From assembly GCF_033568475.1 (NCBI RefSeq), contig NC_133123.1, positions 137,476,242-137,540,241 on the forward strand: a DNA stretch of 64,000 nt. Direction: 5' to 3'. Within the stretch, counting starts at the first letter, position 1. Every line of letters starts with the position of its first letter. Of this stretch, positions 1 to 11,223 are shown piece by piece. The translations under genes and the position numbers were made by a program. The notes beneath the pieces were generated by a model. That model saw only the letters and a list, made by a program, of their open reading frames with translations, ran no database searches and was not told where the DNA came from. The stretch comes from Henckelia pumila (Eukaryota; Streptophyta; Magnoliopsida; Lamiales; Gesneriaceae).

Positions 1-1894
1 GATTAACACATATTTACACATCAAATGTCTAATTTTGCAGTATAAATCAAAATACTTTAGCATGAAAATGAAGTGGTCAACAATGCAGTACCATTTACAT
101 CTATACATAGTACATTAGCTAGAAAATAAAGTATAACAACCTCTAATTGTGGTATGAGAATTTGTTAAATTTGGTATATCTTTCATACATGTTTTATATT
201 GTGATTTTGGTGCGTGGTTTAGAAATGCAGTACCATTTTTATTGATACGTAGTATCTTTACTTGAAAATGAAGTATAATATTCTCTAATTGTGGTATGAG
301 AATGTGTTAAATTTGGTACATCTTCCATACATGTTTTACATTGTGTTGGTGTGATAAAAAACGTAGTACCATTTGTATTGATACGTACTACGTTTTCTTA
401 AAAATAAAGTATAATAACATCTGATTGTGGTATGAGAATTTGTTAAAATTGGTACATCTTTCATACATGTTTTACATTGTGGTGTTGGTGCATGATTCAC
501 AAATGCAGTACCATTTGTATTGATAAGTAGTATGTTTACTTAAAAATGAAGTATAATATTCTCTAATTGTGGTATGAGAATGTGTTAAATTTGGTACATT
601 TTCCAATTTTCATACATGTTTTACATTGTGTTGGTGTGTGATAAAAAAACGTAATATCATTTGTATTGATACGTAGTACGTTTTCTTAAAAATGAAGTAT
701 AATAACGTCTGATTTTGATATGAGAATTTGTTAAATTTGGTACATCTTCCATAAATGTTATACATTAGTGTTGGTGCGTGGTCAGAAATGCAGTACTATG
801 TATTTAAAAATGAAGTATAATAACGTCTAATTGTGGTATGAGAATTTGTTAAATTTGGCACATATTTGATTGTACTACGTATATACGTACATTACAAGAA
901 AAGAGATCAATGACTAGTAATTAACACATGTTTATGCATCAAGTGCATGATTACATGAAATTGAAGATGATTCGCACATGTTTATGAATATAACTTCTAA
1001 TTTTGGTAGCATATATGGTGATTAACAAACACATGTATATGTATACATCGTTTAGGTTTGTAACATCTATGGTTAAAACAATTTTATATATGCATCAAAT
1101 GTCCTAATTTTGTAACATCAATGGTGATGAAAACATTTTCACTCATAAAATTCTAAAATTTTAGTATCAATCATGATTATACATGTTTATGCATTCTAAT
1201 GTGTAATATAGTAGCAAATATGATGATTAACTAACAAATGTATATGTTTGTAACATCTATGGTTAAAACAACTTTATTTATGCATCCAATGTCCTAATTT
1301 TGTATCATCAATGGTGATTAACACATGTTTACACATCAAATGTCTAATTTTGCAGTATGAATCAAAATAATTTAGCTTGAAAATTAAGTGGTCAGCAATG
1401 CAGTACCATTTACATCTATACGTAGTACTTTAGCAAGAAAATAAAGTATAATAACGTCTGATTGTGATATGGAAATTTTTTAAAATTGGTACATCTTCCA
1501 TACATGTTTTACATTGTGGTGTTGGTGCGTGGTTCAGAAATGCAATACCATTTGTATTTATACGTAGTATTTTTACTTGAAAATAAAGTATAATATTCTC
1601 TAATTGTGTTATGAGAATGTGTTAAATTTGGTACATCTTCCATACATGTTTTACATTGTGTTGGTGTGTGATAAAAAAAACGTAGTACCATTTGTATTGA
1701 TACATAGTACGTTTTCTTAAAAATGAAGTATAATAATGTCTAATTGTAGTATGAGAATTTATTAAATTTGGTACATCTTTCATACATGTTTTATATCGTG
1801 GTGTTGGTGCTTAGTCAAAAATGCAGTATCATTTATAACAATACTTAGTACATTTTCTTGAAAATGAAGTATAATACGTCTAATTGTGATATGA
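1..1894. repeat. Satellite-like array with higher-order structure
   Basis: The block is built from diverged monomers of about 140 bp. Each carries a core like gtatgagaatttgttaaatt followed by a catacatgttttacattgtg segment and a cagtaccattt segment. Two monomer types alternate: one reads ggtgcgtggttcagaaatgc, the other gtgtgataaaaaacgtagta. The first 160 bases recur almost unchanged from about 1316, and later landmarks recur at the same spacing (295 and 1611), so the whole block is a higher-order repeat of about 1.32 kb. Bases 880-1315 hold a different internal repeat (taacatctatggttaaaaca at about 1060 and 1250). The array is cut by the left window edge. No coding capacity is apparent. Confidence 0.85.
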
Positions 1895-2070
1895 GAATTA
1901 AACATCCATTCTACCAGAATTAAACACCAACTTCATCGACATAGTTATAAATGGAAATTAAACATCCATTTCACCAAAATAAAGTACCACCTTCAGCAAC
2001 ATAGTTATAAATAGAAATTAAACATCAATTATACCAAAATATAGTATCAACGTAATCAACATAGTTATCT
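1895..2070. repeat. Three-copy 60-bp minisatellite
   Basis: Three copies of a unit beginning gaaattaaacatccatt and ending acatagttataaat start at about 1894, 1954 and 2014, a period of 60 bp. The unit abuts the larger satellite block and is unrelated to its monomer. Confidence 0.75.
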
Positions 2071-2251
2071 ATCCGATCAAAGTATAGTACAGAATATACC
2101 AACAAAATTGTTCATTCCATTCTCATTTTCCTTAGTCCTTCCCCATCAAACCATATTCGTCGTTTAGGATGGCTGCAGCAACGTGTGCCATTGTACCGCC
2201 TATGTTGCAATCAGTCTAAGTAGTCCATGTAAAAGGGTCATCACGAGCATA

Positions 2252-2548
2252 TCACTCCTCCCATAGGCAAGTAAACACACCACAATCTGGATTAGGCCCT
2301 TGGACTCTACATTTTGGGAATCCCACGTTGCAATTGGCAAGCTCAAAATCCTTGAAAATCCTCAAGTATCCTAATAGAAATTCAACCTGGACACAAATCG
2401 AATTATTGTAATAGTAAACTAATTGCATCACATAATGAGGAAGCTGGTAAAATAATGCATTACTTACAAACTGCCTCACACTTGTCCTGTCATATGGGCT
2501 GTTTATTGAGTTTCTCATAACAAATTCCCTTTTTTCATTATTCCACAC
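2252..2548 (-). pseudogene. Ulp1-like (C48) cysteine protease C-terminal fragment
   Basis: The open frame ends in VQGPNPDCGVFTCLWEE. This resembles the catalytic Gln...Asp-Cys-Gly stretch that closes the active site of Ulp1/SUMO-protease-like C48 peptidases. The catalytic His and Asp regions expected about 100-150 residues upstream are not visible on this strand, so this is at best a terminal exon or fragment. A splice acceptor (tgtccag) at about 2390 could start the last exon at VEFLLGYLRIF. In plants such domains are often carried by Mutator-like transposons as well as by host genes; which applies here is not decided. The match rests on one short motif. Confidence 0.4.
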
Positions 2549-4714
2549 AAGAAAAAATCAGTGATAATTGGGGATTTATTTCCAATTTGACATATTCTTA
2601 ATTTAAATTGTATGTGTTGCGCACAACAAAATCATAATCTGGGATTTTATTTTGCGTTGTTTGTAAACAAATTTTCTCAATGATTCTTCAATGGAGAAAT
2701 TGAAGTTCATGAATTAGATATATACTTGGTTGTTTTTTAAAAACTTGATTGTTATAAACATTCATGAATTTGGAAATTCACTCACATCTTAAACAGAATA
2801 AGAATAATTTCATAAAACTAAGTAAACAAACTAAAATTTGTTTTCAAATGAAATTTTAAATAAAAGGAGATAAATGTTATGAACAAATAATTTAGGTAAA
2901 AGAAAAAACTAAACTAAAATCAAAAAGTGAAAACTACATGCATGAACATTAATAAATTTTACTATAACGAAAATGGTAAACGATGAATTTCTGGAAAGGT
3001 AAACATTTCATATAGTTATAAGCATTGTCAGATACAAAATGAGCATATCCGGTGGTGATAAATTCATAAAGGTAGGTAATTATCAAAGGAATTAACTGTT
3101 TTTAATAACCCACTTGGATCTTCGAGTCATTTTGAACGTGTACATCATAACAGAAATTATATCGATAACAAAATCTGAATAAGCATCGTTTTAATATCAA
3201 ATGCACTGTTTTGAAACTTATTAGAAATCCATGCCACAACCTGAAAAACACACATTTCTCATTCTAAAACATGCGCATCATACAACCATAATATCTATGA
3301 TATTTTAGCGATTTGAAGGTCACCAAATCTCCTTATCTTTCTACGAACTAAAACCAAGGTTAACTTGACACTATGCTTAAAAATAAAATCATTTACCTTG
3401 CAAATGTAAACATTTTTTAAAAAAATAGTTTCATACACAAATATCATAGAAGTTCAGGCTTACGAAAAAAATTCAAGAGAATCAAGCAAACAATTTTAAT
3501 GCAGATAAAAAGTATTAATCTTGCAAACCACAGTACTTTCAATTTCATTCATCCCCATTTAGACACTACTTTTTATTATTTTTTTCCTCAAATGAGATTT
3601 GACAAACTAAAAAAATAGCGAACAAATAATAGAAATTCAAGAAATTTAATCCGAACAAACAATTGAACAATCAATACCAATTAAGAAACAAAGCAAACCC
3701 CAATCATCGAGAGAGTTTGTTCGACAATGAAATCAAGAAGAAATTAAGATCAACAAAAACAAAGAGACACAAAACAATATTAAATCAACTATTGCACACT
3801 TAACAAAGTGCAAAGGGGAAAAAAGTAGCAAAATAAAAACGAAAAATTGAAAAAAAAAAACATGCAAAAATCAATTACAATACAGCGGCAATTGGAACAA
3901 AAAATTGCATCCAAATAATTTAATCAAAACCAAACAAGCCACTAGATACCTCAAATACCAATATCGTAACCCTAGATACCATTTTCTAGAACAAATTTCA
4001 ATCCAAAATTCTACTTCACAGATTAATAAGCGCACAAGCACATAAAAACGTAAGATTTAATAAAGAGCACAAATCGGGTAGAAGAAAAATAGCTCGCGGA
4101 AGGCCCCTGTGGGAACAATAATTTCGAACATAAGAAAAATTTGAAAAAATTGAATGGGAACAGATAATAATACATGAAGAAGGTTGCGTATTCCTGTATT
4201 AATGGCGAGTAATATGGCGGCGACGACCTACGGTGGCATCAGGGGTCGAAGAGAAGCAGAGAACGGAGGAGAGACAGGGCGACGCGATCCCGAGTTTGAA
4301 CCGGAAAAAGGCAATCAAGTAGACTCAAGTTCTCCGGTCGTTGGCCAATTCGGTCGGTTGTGGGCAAAGTCGGCCGATGGATTAGGGGTAGAGATTTTTT
4401 TCGTGATAATCAAAGGGGAGAAGAGTTAAGAGGGAGGTAAGAGGGAGGAAAGAGAGATGAGAAATATAAATAAAATAATAATTAATAAATAAAATAAAAA
4501 TGAGATTATTGGTGAAAAAATAAAATAAAAAGGAAAATTGAGTCAAAACATGAAAACAGGGAGTTATAAAAAAGAAATTGGATGTAGTAGTGAGTGCAGA
4601 ACAAATTTTTCTGCCTTAGGTACTGAATCACAACTTTATTTTTGAAAAGGGGATTTTTCTCCAAAATCCCCTTATTATAACTAATTAACTCTTAATACAT
4701 AAAGAATATTTCCG
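2549..4714. other. AT-rich intergenic DNA
   Basis: No gene is supported here. An 81-codon open frame at 4184-4429 shows no recognisable domain. The stretch around 4180-4400 is more GC-rich than its surroundings and could be a 5' exon or promoter of something on the minus strand, but nothing confirms it. Confidence 0.5.
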
Positions 4715-5071
4715 ATGCCGAATTCCATCGTCATAGGTGAGATGATGGCAATCAGAGAAGGCCTTAGAGTAGCTCTTGATAGAGGTTTTTGTCGGGTTTT
4801 TGTTTTTACTGACTCATTGTTGGCCGTGCAAGCAGTCACGGATCCTAGTAGTGATTTGGCTTATGTTGGACTTCTTGCCCTGGAAATTTTATCGTTGTGT
4901 CCAGTATTTGATAGTGTTTCTTTTTTCCATGCTAGGAGATCGGCAAATGTTGTGGCCCATTCCTTAGCTAATTTTGTTGTTTCTTCCCCCGCATCTTTCT
5001 CTTTGGTGCCTGGGAATTTTCCTTTTTGGCTGCAAAGTTTTGTAACGAATGATATTACTTCTCATCAATAA
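4715..5071 (+). pseudogene. LINE-derived RNase H domain fragment (RVT_3 type)
   Basis: The 118-residue frame holds the middle and end of a plant LINE-type RNase H domain: the acidic helix EMMAIREGLRVAL, the strand VFTDSLLAVQAV with the second catalytic Asp, and HARRSANVVAHSLANFV near the end. The first catalytic strand (normally a G-x-D motif) is missing, so it is truncated at the 5' side. Just after the stop, the text catcaataaagttacaag followed by tttttccgtcaaaaacaaa looks like the degenerate 3' end of a non-LTR retrotransposon. It is probably a 5'-truncated LINE insertion rather than a host gene, although host genes with a lone RVT_3 domain exist in plants. Confidence 0.7.
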
Positions 5072-6201
5072 AGTTACAAGTTTTTCCGTCAAAAACAAAT
5101 ATTCATTATTATACACAGTATGGATATTTAATTGTCATTAGAGAGCTAAAAATAAGAGAGGTTAAAAATTTCGGTTACGTAATGGATAATTAATTATTTA
5201 CCAACTAAATTACCCACATTTTCCTCAAATTAATTTAATTATTTATTTACATTAGACTTCAAGAAAATTATTAAATATAAAAAAATTAAAGTTGAGTTAT
5301 ATTTATATTTTAGTTTGTAGTCATGTATAATTTTAATGTGAAATTATATACACAGCTCTAATGATAAATAATTAACTATTAAAATTGATAAACAATTAAA
5401 AGTAACACTAATGCGATATTTTCAATGGTTTATTCTATTTTCGCATTTTATAATTTATTATATCATATTAATCTAAGTGATCATATAAGTGTCATAACTT
5501 AATTGTATCAATAGAATATATAATTAACTTAATTTAATTTAGAATTTATTAATTGGACTCCGTAAAATAGCACCATGATTGTAGTTAGAAGAATATCACC
5601 TAATTATATTCTATGATCATTATCTAAAATGATACAATTTGGAAATCATGAAAAAATATGAATACTTATTTTGATCAAATTTTTTAATTAATATTCGAAT
5701 TTATTGGTAATAAACCAAGTATCATGGTATATTAAAAATTATATTAAATTAAATCGATAAAAGAGTTAGTCTAATATCCAATAGTTTCTACTTGAATAAC
5801 ATTAAGAACCAATCATTATGAACAAATAAAAAAAATTTATTTATCTCACCGTATAAATGTACAAAATAAATTAACAAGATCCTAGATAATTTAACTTATT
5901 GTTATATGTCCAAATTTTTTAATAGACGTTATTTATTATATTAATTGGTTATACTTTGATACATATTAATCTCATCATTAGTTGTCATTATATCTCTATC
6001 TAAATTATTGATTGATTATGTTTTGTTACTTTTTTTTTCTTTATTGTATATTTGTATGGTGTGTGGATGAATAAACATTTTTCAAAAATTTGTTTCAATC
6101 CATATTGTTCTATTTGTGTTATGCTTATTATATTATTATTTGCTAATAACACAAGGTTTAGAAATTGAATTTTTAACAATATATATGTTTTTAATTCATA
6201 A
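5072..6201. other. AT-rich intergenic DNA
   Basis: Very AT-rich; no open frame, RNA gene or clear repeat stands out. Confidence 0.6.
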
Positions 6202-6210
6202 TATTTTTAA

Positions 6211-6523
6211 GGGAAAATTGCAAATTTAGTCCTGTATGTTTGTCACTTTGCGATTTTGGTCCTTTATGTTTTTACATTTCAGTTTTAGTCCTGTATGTTT
6301 CGATTTTTGGCAATTTCGGTCCTTTTTCTTCGAAAATGCTGACGTGGCACTGTACACGTCAGCTCCACATCAGCATTGAATTGGTGCCACGTCAGCGCCA
6401 CATCGGAAAAAGGACTAAAATTGCCAAAAAAATAAAGATAGCGGACTAAAACTGCAATCTGAAAATATAAAGGACCAAAATCGCAAAGTGACAAACATAC
6501 AGGACCAAAAAAGCAATTTTCCC
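6211..6523. mobile_element. Mutator-like foldback MITE, copy 1
   Basis: The 313-bp element is a near-complete inverted repeat. It opens gggaaaattgcaaatttagt and closes with the complement, ending gcaattttccc. Perfect 9-bp direct repeats (tatttttaa at 6202-6210 and 6524-6532) flank it, which fits the Mutator superfamily. The arms contain several phased blocks of the type 'ggtcctttatg...tttcag', and the centre carries tgacgtggcac-type motifs. No transposase is encoded. A second copy lies near 44.5 kb. Confidence 0.85.
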
Positions 6524-6922
6524 TATTTTTAATTTATATCAACGTGCACACATTCGTTTTACTAGTATATATAAATAGCTGCAAAATTTGCAGCATCCTC
6601 TCTAAGCGGATGCAGCGGATGCTGCAATCTAATGCAGCGCAAGCATTAGGGGTGCCGTTTTATCATTTATGGAAGTTTTGCCACCTATATATTACGTTGC
6701 CTTATTTTTGTCATTTATTTCATTTTTAAAATTATTTATAGAATTTTCACTTATCAAGCTGATTCCGAAAGGTGTAAAAGGAAAAGATTCTCAAAATCCA
6801 ATATTTCCTGAACGACAACTTCTACTACGTACATACAGGAAATGTAACTCCAGTTCAGCAACTCTCGCAAGAAAATAAATATCCAATCTTCACAAGTTCA
6901 GATCACAAAACCCATATCAGAC
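6524..6922. other. Upstream region of the F-box gene
   Basis: AT-rich. The F-box ATG at 6923 is preceded by cttcacaagttcagatcac. No clear TATA box was identified close to it. Confidence 0.4.
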
Positions 6923-7960
6923 ATGAAGCATCATGCAAAGGGAACAAAAAAAAAGCAAGAAAAATTCGATCTTGATGGGTTCAGTTGCCTACCCGACTGC
7001 ATTCTGAGTCATATACTCTCTTTTCTTGACACAAAGTCCGCCATTAGAACATCAATTCTGTCCAAACGCTTTAAACTAGCTTGGACCCTTATACCATGTC
7101 TCCATTTTGAGTTTTCCCACGTTATAATGACAGAATTGGAGCAAGCCATGAGTACTGCTGAATCTTTCAAGTCATGTGTTTATAATGTGTTGCAACAAAG
7201 GGAACACACAACCCTCACAAAGTTTCAACTTTCTTTACCTGATCAGGATGCGGGATCCAAGCTCATCGAGGACTGTGCTTTTTACGCGGCGCAACACAAC
7301 GTGCAGGACCTAAAAATCCATGGATTCACAGAACTCGAGCCAGCCAAGTTGCCAAGATCGTTGCTTACCTCCACTTCATTGATAAGTTTACACCTGCACA
7401 ATGCCTACGGACGTGGTATGGAGCTGCCTAAATCTGTTATTTTGCCCAACCTGAAGGTCCTGCGCCTCGAAAAATTCGAGTTCTCCGATAAGAAATACGA
7501 CGGGTGGTTATCGACTGGGTGCCCAAATCTTGAAACTTTGGTTCTGAGCAAGTGTTGGATCAACCCCGGGGATAAGTTGGCGGATTTAGATTTGAATTCG
7601 CCGAATCTCAAGAATCTGGAGATCGAGTATTGGAGTTGTGTTTGGGATTGTTTGGATGGTTGTATGATCGATGTGATGGCTCCTAGGCTTAGTTTTTTCA
7701 AGTTTGTGGGTCATCTTGTGAGAGTGAATTTTAAGGGGGGTTTGGCTTGTTTGGATGAATTGTGCATCGACTTGTTCTGCCCTTCTTTGCACCTTTGTAC
7801 GGTGGTACATGAATGCCGAGAGCTAAACGGGGAATTTTTAGATCATCTTTTCCAACAAATATGTGTAGTTAAATGCCTCTTTCTCTCGCCTAACACAATT
7901 GAGGTATGTTCATTGACGAATTCGGGATTGAATATGCCATTTGATACGATTAATGTTTGA
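6923..7960 (+). CDS. F-box/LRR protein, probably 3'-truncated
   Basis: The N-terminal F-box (about residues 22-62; LPDCILSHILSFLDTKSAIRT) is followed by a leucine-rich region with the plant F-box/LRR pattern: LRRs around SLLTSTSLISLHLHNAY, LPNLKVLRLEKFEF and CPNLETLVLSKCWI. Such proteins are substrate receptors of SCF (Skp1-Cullin-F-box) ubiquitin ligases. The open frame gives 345 residues, but the last 19 codons look like read-through into an intron. The sequence gag|gtatgt at 7903/7904 is a good donor just after FLSPNTIE, a point where relatives usually continue. A candidate second exon starts at 8002 after attttaattag (ISRMPEFGQV) and soon degenerates. The FBD domain that often ends this family is not seen. 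The gene may be a recent pseudogene or a shortened member. Confidence 0.75.
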   Translation: MKHHAKGTKKKQEKFDLDGFSCLPDCILSHILSFLDTKSAIRTSILSKRFKLAWTLIPCLHFEFSHVIMTELEQAMSTAESFKSCVYNVLQQREHTTLTKFQLSLPDQDAGSKLIEDCAFYAAQHNVQDLKIHGFTELEPAKLPRSLLTSTSLISLHLHNAYGRGMELPKSVILPNLKVLRLEKFEFSDKKYDGWLSTGCPNLETLVLSKCWINPGDKLADLDLNSPNLKNLEIEYWSCVWDCLDGCMIDVMAPRLSFFKFVGHLVRVNFKGGLACLDELCIDLFCPSLHLCTVVHECRELNGEFLDHLFQQICVVKCLFLSPNTIEVCSLTNSGLNMPFDTINV

Positions 7961-8287
7961 TATATTATCCTTTTTAAACCTTTCTTTGCTATTTTAATTA
8001 GATTATATCGAGAATGCCTGAGTTCGGACAAGTCTTGTCGGATGCTATGTCAATGAACACAATCACTTATGTAAGACGATGTGACTCGATTTTTTTTTTT
8101 ATCGAAGGTATTAATTTTCATTGTAGACGTGTATGTCCAAAATTATTCACAATACTAGTGGAAGTTTCATATTAACTTCTCATAATATATATAATCAATA
8201 TAAAAAAGTGAGTGGAGCTAAAACAAAATAAATCTACATCTGAATCTCAAATTATATACATGCTATTAATAACTTATAATTATAAAA

Positions 8288-8288
8288 G

Positions 8289-8324
<36 letters not shown>
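8288..8324. repeat. (TA)n microsatellite
   Basis: A run of alternating TA at the left edge of a local tandem duplication; a second, shorter run lies at 8401-8420. Confidence 0.9.
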
Positions 8325-8328
<4 letters not shown>

Positions 8329-8496
8329 ATTAACTAATTAATAACAAATACTTACCTCATATTTATTTGTCAATCTATTAAAGTACAAAATTAAAATTGA
8401 ATATATATATATATATATATGAGAATTAACTAATTAATAACAAATACTTACCTCATATTTATTTGTCAATCTATTAAAGTACAAAATTAAAATTGA
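8325..8496. repeat. 76-bp tandem duplication separated by a TA tract
   Basis: The segment starting gagaattaactaattaataa at 8325-8400 is repeated without visible change at 8421-8496, with a (TA)n tract between the copies. The identity points to a recent event. Confidence 0.9.
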
Positions 8497-9088
8497 AAAT
8501 TCAACACTAACGTAGATAATTTATAAAACAAATATATATATTACTAAATTGATCTTCAGCTAGCTTTTGATTTCTTGGGCCTTCCATCATGTTATAGTCT
8601 AACATTAAGAAAGGAAATCCACAAGTTCCGGAACATTAAACGATTTGGTAGAAGCGAGTGGAATAGGTTGTTCGTGAAAGATCTTTAACATCTTTGAATC
8701 TTGTTCAAAGAGGTCTCGGAATATTAAAGACATGATCACTAGCTAGTGTTTAGATAAATATCTAAAATGACTAGAAACTTGACTAGAATCATGTATATGT
8801 AAAACAATAGAGTAGAACACTCTATAATATTTCTTACTAGTACATAAATATAGAATACTCGAGAAACTTAGCTGAGTAACATAAATAGGTTTAGATACTT
8901 CATTTGTAAATAGTCACCCAAGTTTCTCATGTTACAGTAACAACACATTTGTTCTCCAAACCTCTCTTGATTTCTCTTTTGTTCTTGTTTAATTTGGTTA
9001 AAACTTAAATTTACTTAAACATCTTTTGGAGAATATTATGCACGGTGCTCGAATCTAAAGAATTGTCACGTGACAAATGACTCTGGAA

Positions 9089-9475
9089 AAAGGTATAGAT
9101 TCTAAGACAAACAAGAAAATATAAATTTCAAGTTTTTGTTTTAATTTGTCTCTGAAAATCTCTATGTTTCATTGAAATTTCTTGAGTGTGTCAATATTGC
9201 CGATCTTTTGTCAACATCAGTTTGTATTTTGGTTGATAGCGATTTGGAAAAAAAATAGATTCTTAGAGTAATAAGAGAAATCCAAATTTCAATTTTTTGT
9301 TCTTTGTCTCTGAAAATTCTCTTTTTTCATTGAAATTTTTTGAGCGTATCATTATTGTTCTTTTGTTAATATCTATTTGTATCTTGATTGATAGTGATTT
9401 GGGTATGAGGCTATACGTAATACAATAATGCAACAACTACAATAAGAGGACTTTGAAGTTTTAGAATTTGATTCT
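9089..9475. repeat. Diverged tandem repeat of about 155 bp
   Basis: Two related units share tttgtctctgaaaat, ttcattgaaattt, ttgagtgt/ttgagcgt and ttgatagcgatttgg (about 9089-9247 and 9248-9402). The tail gactttgaagttttagaatt (about 9445) recurs, with part of the unit, at 11370-11520. No coding potential is seen. Confidence 0.65.
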
Positions 9476-9599
9476 TAACTAGATTTTTATCTCATGTCCA
9501 TTAACCAAAAATGGTAAATTCTTGTGGACAAATATCTCAAATCAAGTGATTCATTTTATTTGAGAAAAGATTCATGAACGTGCTACTCCTCATGTTTCC

Positions 9600-9935
9600 A
9601 CTTAGGGATGCAATGAGGCGAACCGAGGATTGGGATATCTTTCTTATCCCCGTCTTCGAATCTAAAATACATCATCATCCTCATCCTCATCCCCTCCCCA
9701 TTCTCCATTTTTCTTATATATCGGAATTCCATGTCCTCATCCCCTTGTGGATCAAATTCTCATTCGCGCCAAATAAAGGTTTCGAAAACCCCATTTTTGA
9801 ACCCGTGAATAATAAACCCATCATAGTTAATGATAATGATGAAGACCAGATTTATCATCCTCATACTCGCATTCCTGATCAGGCGAGGATTAAATCATTT
9901 TCGCATCATTGCTTCAAATATTGGTTGAGTTAATA
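9600..9935. repeat. Degenerate 'ggggat/atcccc' repeat
   Basis: Low-complexity text of the 'atccccgtc...catcctcatcccc' type is related to the better-kept pair at 10.56-10.88 kb, but in the opposite sense. The 119-codon frame across it (9574-9933) is an accident of this composition. Confidence 0.45.
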
Positions 9936-10560
9936 AAAAAAATTCTTCAAATTTACTTTAAAAAATATTGATATAAGAATCCAATTATATAAATAAATAT
10001 TAATATTATTTAAACACATAAACATTGGTAATACATCTATTATAACCAACTTTCAATTAATTGATGAAGTTTGAGATAAAATTACAATTATATCCTAACT
10101 TAATTTCCAAAAAAATCAAAATTATTAGACAAATTAGTCATTTTATATGGTCACCTCTTTTTTTTGCCAGTAGATTTTATCTTATTTACCAAAATGACAA
10201 TCGTTATCTTTGTTTTGTATTTTAAAATTTTCAGGTTAGATAGTTATCACTCTGAAAACTTTTGAATATATAATCCATCATGTGAGTTCTAAAAATAACA
10301 TGAAATTAATTAATATAAAAAAAATTATGTATATACGCATCGCGTGCAAGAGACACTAGTAGTTTAATAAACAAAAATATGAAATCACATCATTATAATT
10401 AGGACAATGGGTTGAATCGAGAACACGATTTTCAGTTATGAATTTTAGTTTCTTTTTGTTAATTGTTAGAAAAGGCGTCATCAACACTATTATTATTGTT
10501 GTTGTTATTATTATGATGATTATTATTAATAATAATATCATATTATTAGGGAGTTCGGGG

Positions 10561-10877
10561 TAAATTCGAGGATGGGGATAACATTCCCATTACATATCTC
10601 CAATTTGATTCGAGAATTTTTCAAATCTCAAATCCGAACTCATACCCAAAAATTATCCCTGAACCCACCTCGTTTTGGGTTCTTGCGAGGCCCCGAACCT
10701 GTAGAAAAAATTGTCATCTCTTAGGTTCGAGGATGGAGATAAAATATCCATTATGATCTTCAATTTGATTCGGAGATTTTTCAAATCTCCAAACCCGAAA
10801 CCTTATCCCCGAACCCGCCCTGTTTAGGGTTTTTCTCATAGGGCCCCTACCCGTGGGGAAAATTATCATATCTATTT
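10561..10877. repeat. Tandem pair of 'gaggatgggg' repeat units, about 161 bp each
   Basis: Unit 1 (10561-10721) and unit 2 (10722-10877) both run from ttcgaggatgg through caatttgattcg, ttttcaaatctc, and a ccccgaacc/gaacccgcc block. This kind of 'bright-dark' GC block is common in decayed plant non-autonomous elements; the superfamily is not determinable by eye. Confidence 0.6.
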
Positions 10878-10892
10878 CCACTCATTGTAAGT

Positions 10893-11223
10893 TAGGGGTT
10901 TTCACGGATCGATTAACCGTCAAAAATCGAACCGTAATTCGTTTCTGTTTTTGGTTTTTTGGATTTTAGGTTTTTCGGTTCGGTTCGGGTTTTTTTCCTG
11001 GTTAACCAAACCCAACGAAAAACCATTTTTTTCCTTTTTATTTTTTTTATCATTTTTCATTTAAATCGTTTTTTATTTTTTATTAATAAAATAAATAATA
11101 ATAAATATAAAAAATAATTAAAAAATAGAATTTTGGGTAAAACCAAAAATTGAACCGTTAAATTTGGTTCGGATTTCGGACGAACCGACCAAATTTTAGG
11201 TTCGGTCAAAATGGACAGCCCTA
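10893..11223. mobile_element. hAT-type MITE (331 bp)
   Basis: It opens taggggttttcacgg and closes atggacagcccta, so the ends are short inverted repeats of the hAT type. The interior is rich in 'ttcggttcggtt' and its complement. The flanks share tgtaagt (left immediately adjacent, right two bases away: 7 of 8 bases), a probable but imperfect 8-bp target duplication. Confidence 0.6.

Noticed and set aside
1-1894. Regular repeats with spacers, superficially CRISPR-like
   Set aside because: Repeats are 140 bp, diverged, and lack constant short repeats with unique spacers; the host is a plant.
4184-4429. 81-codon open frame (MRIPVLMASNMAATTYGG...)
   Set aside because: No domain, no splice partner found, and composition explained by a local GC-rich patch.
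9574-9933. 119-codon open frame
   Set aside because: Lies over a degenerate repeat; residues such as HHHPHPHPLP reflect the catcctcatcc text.
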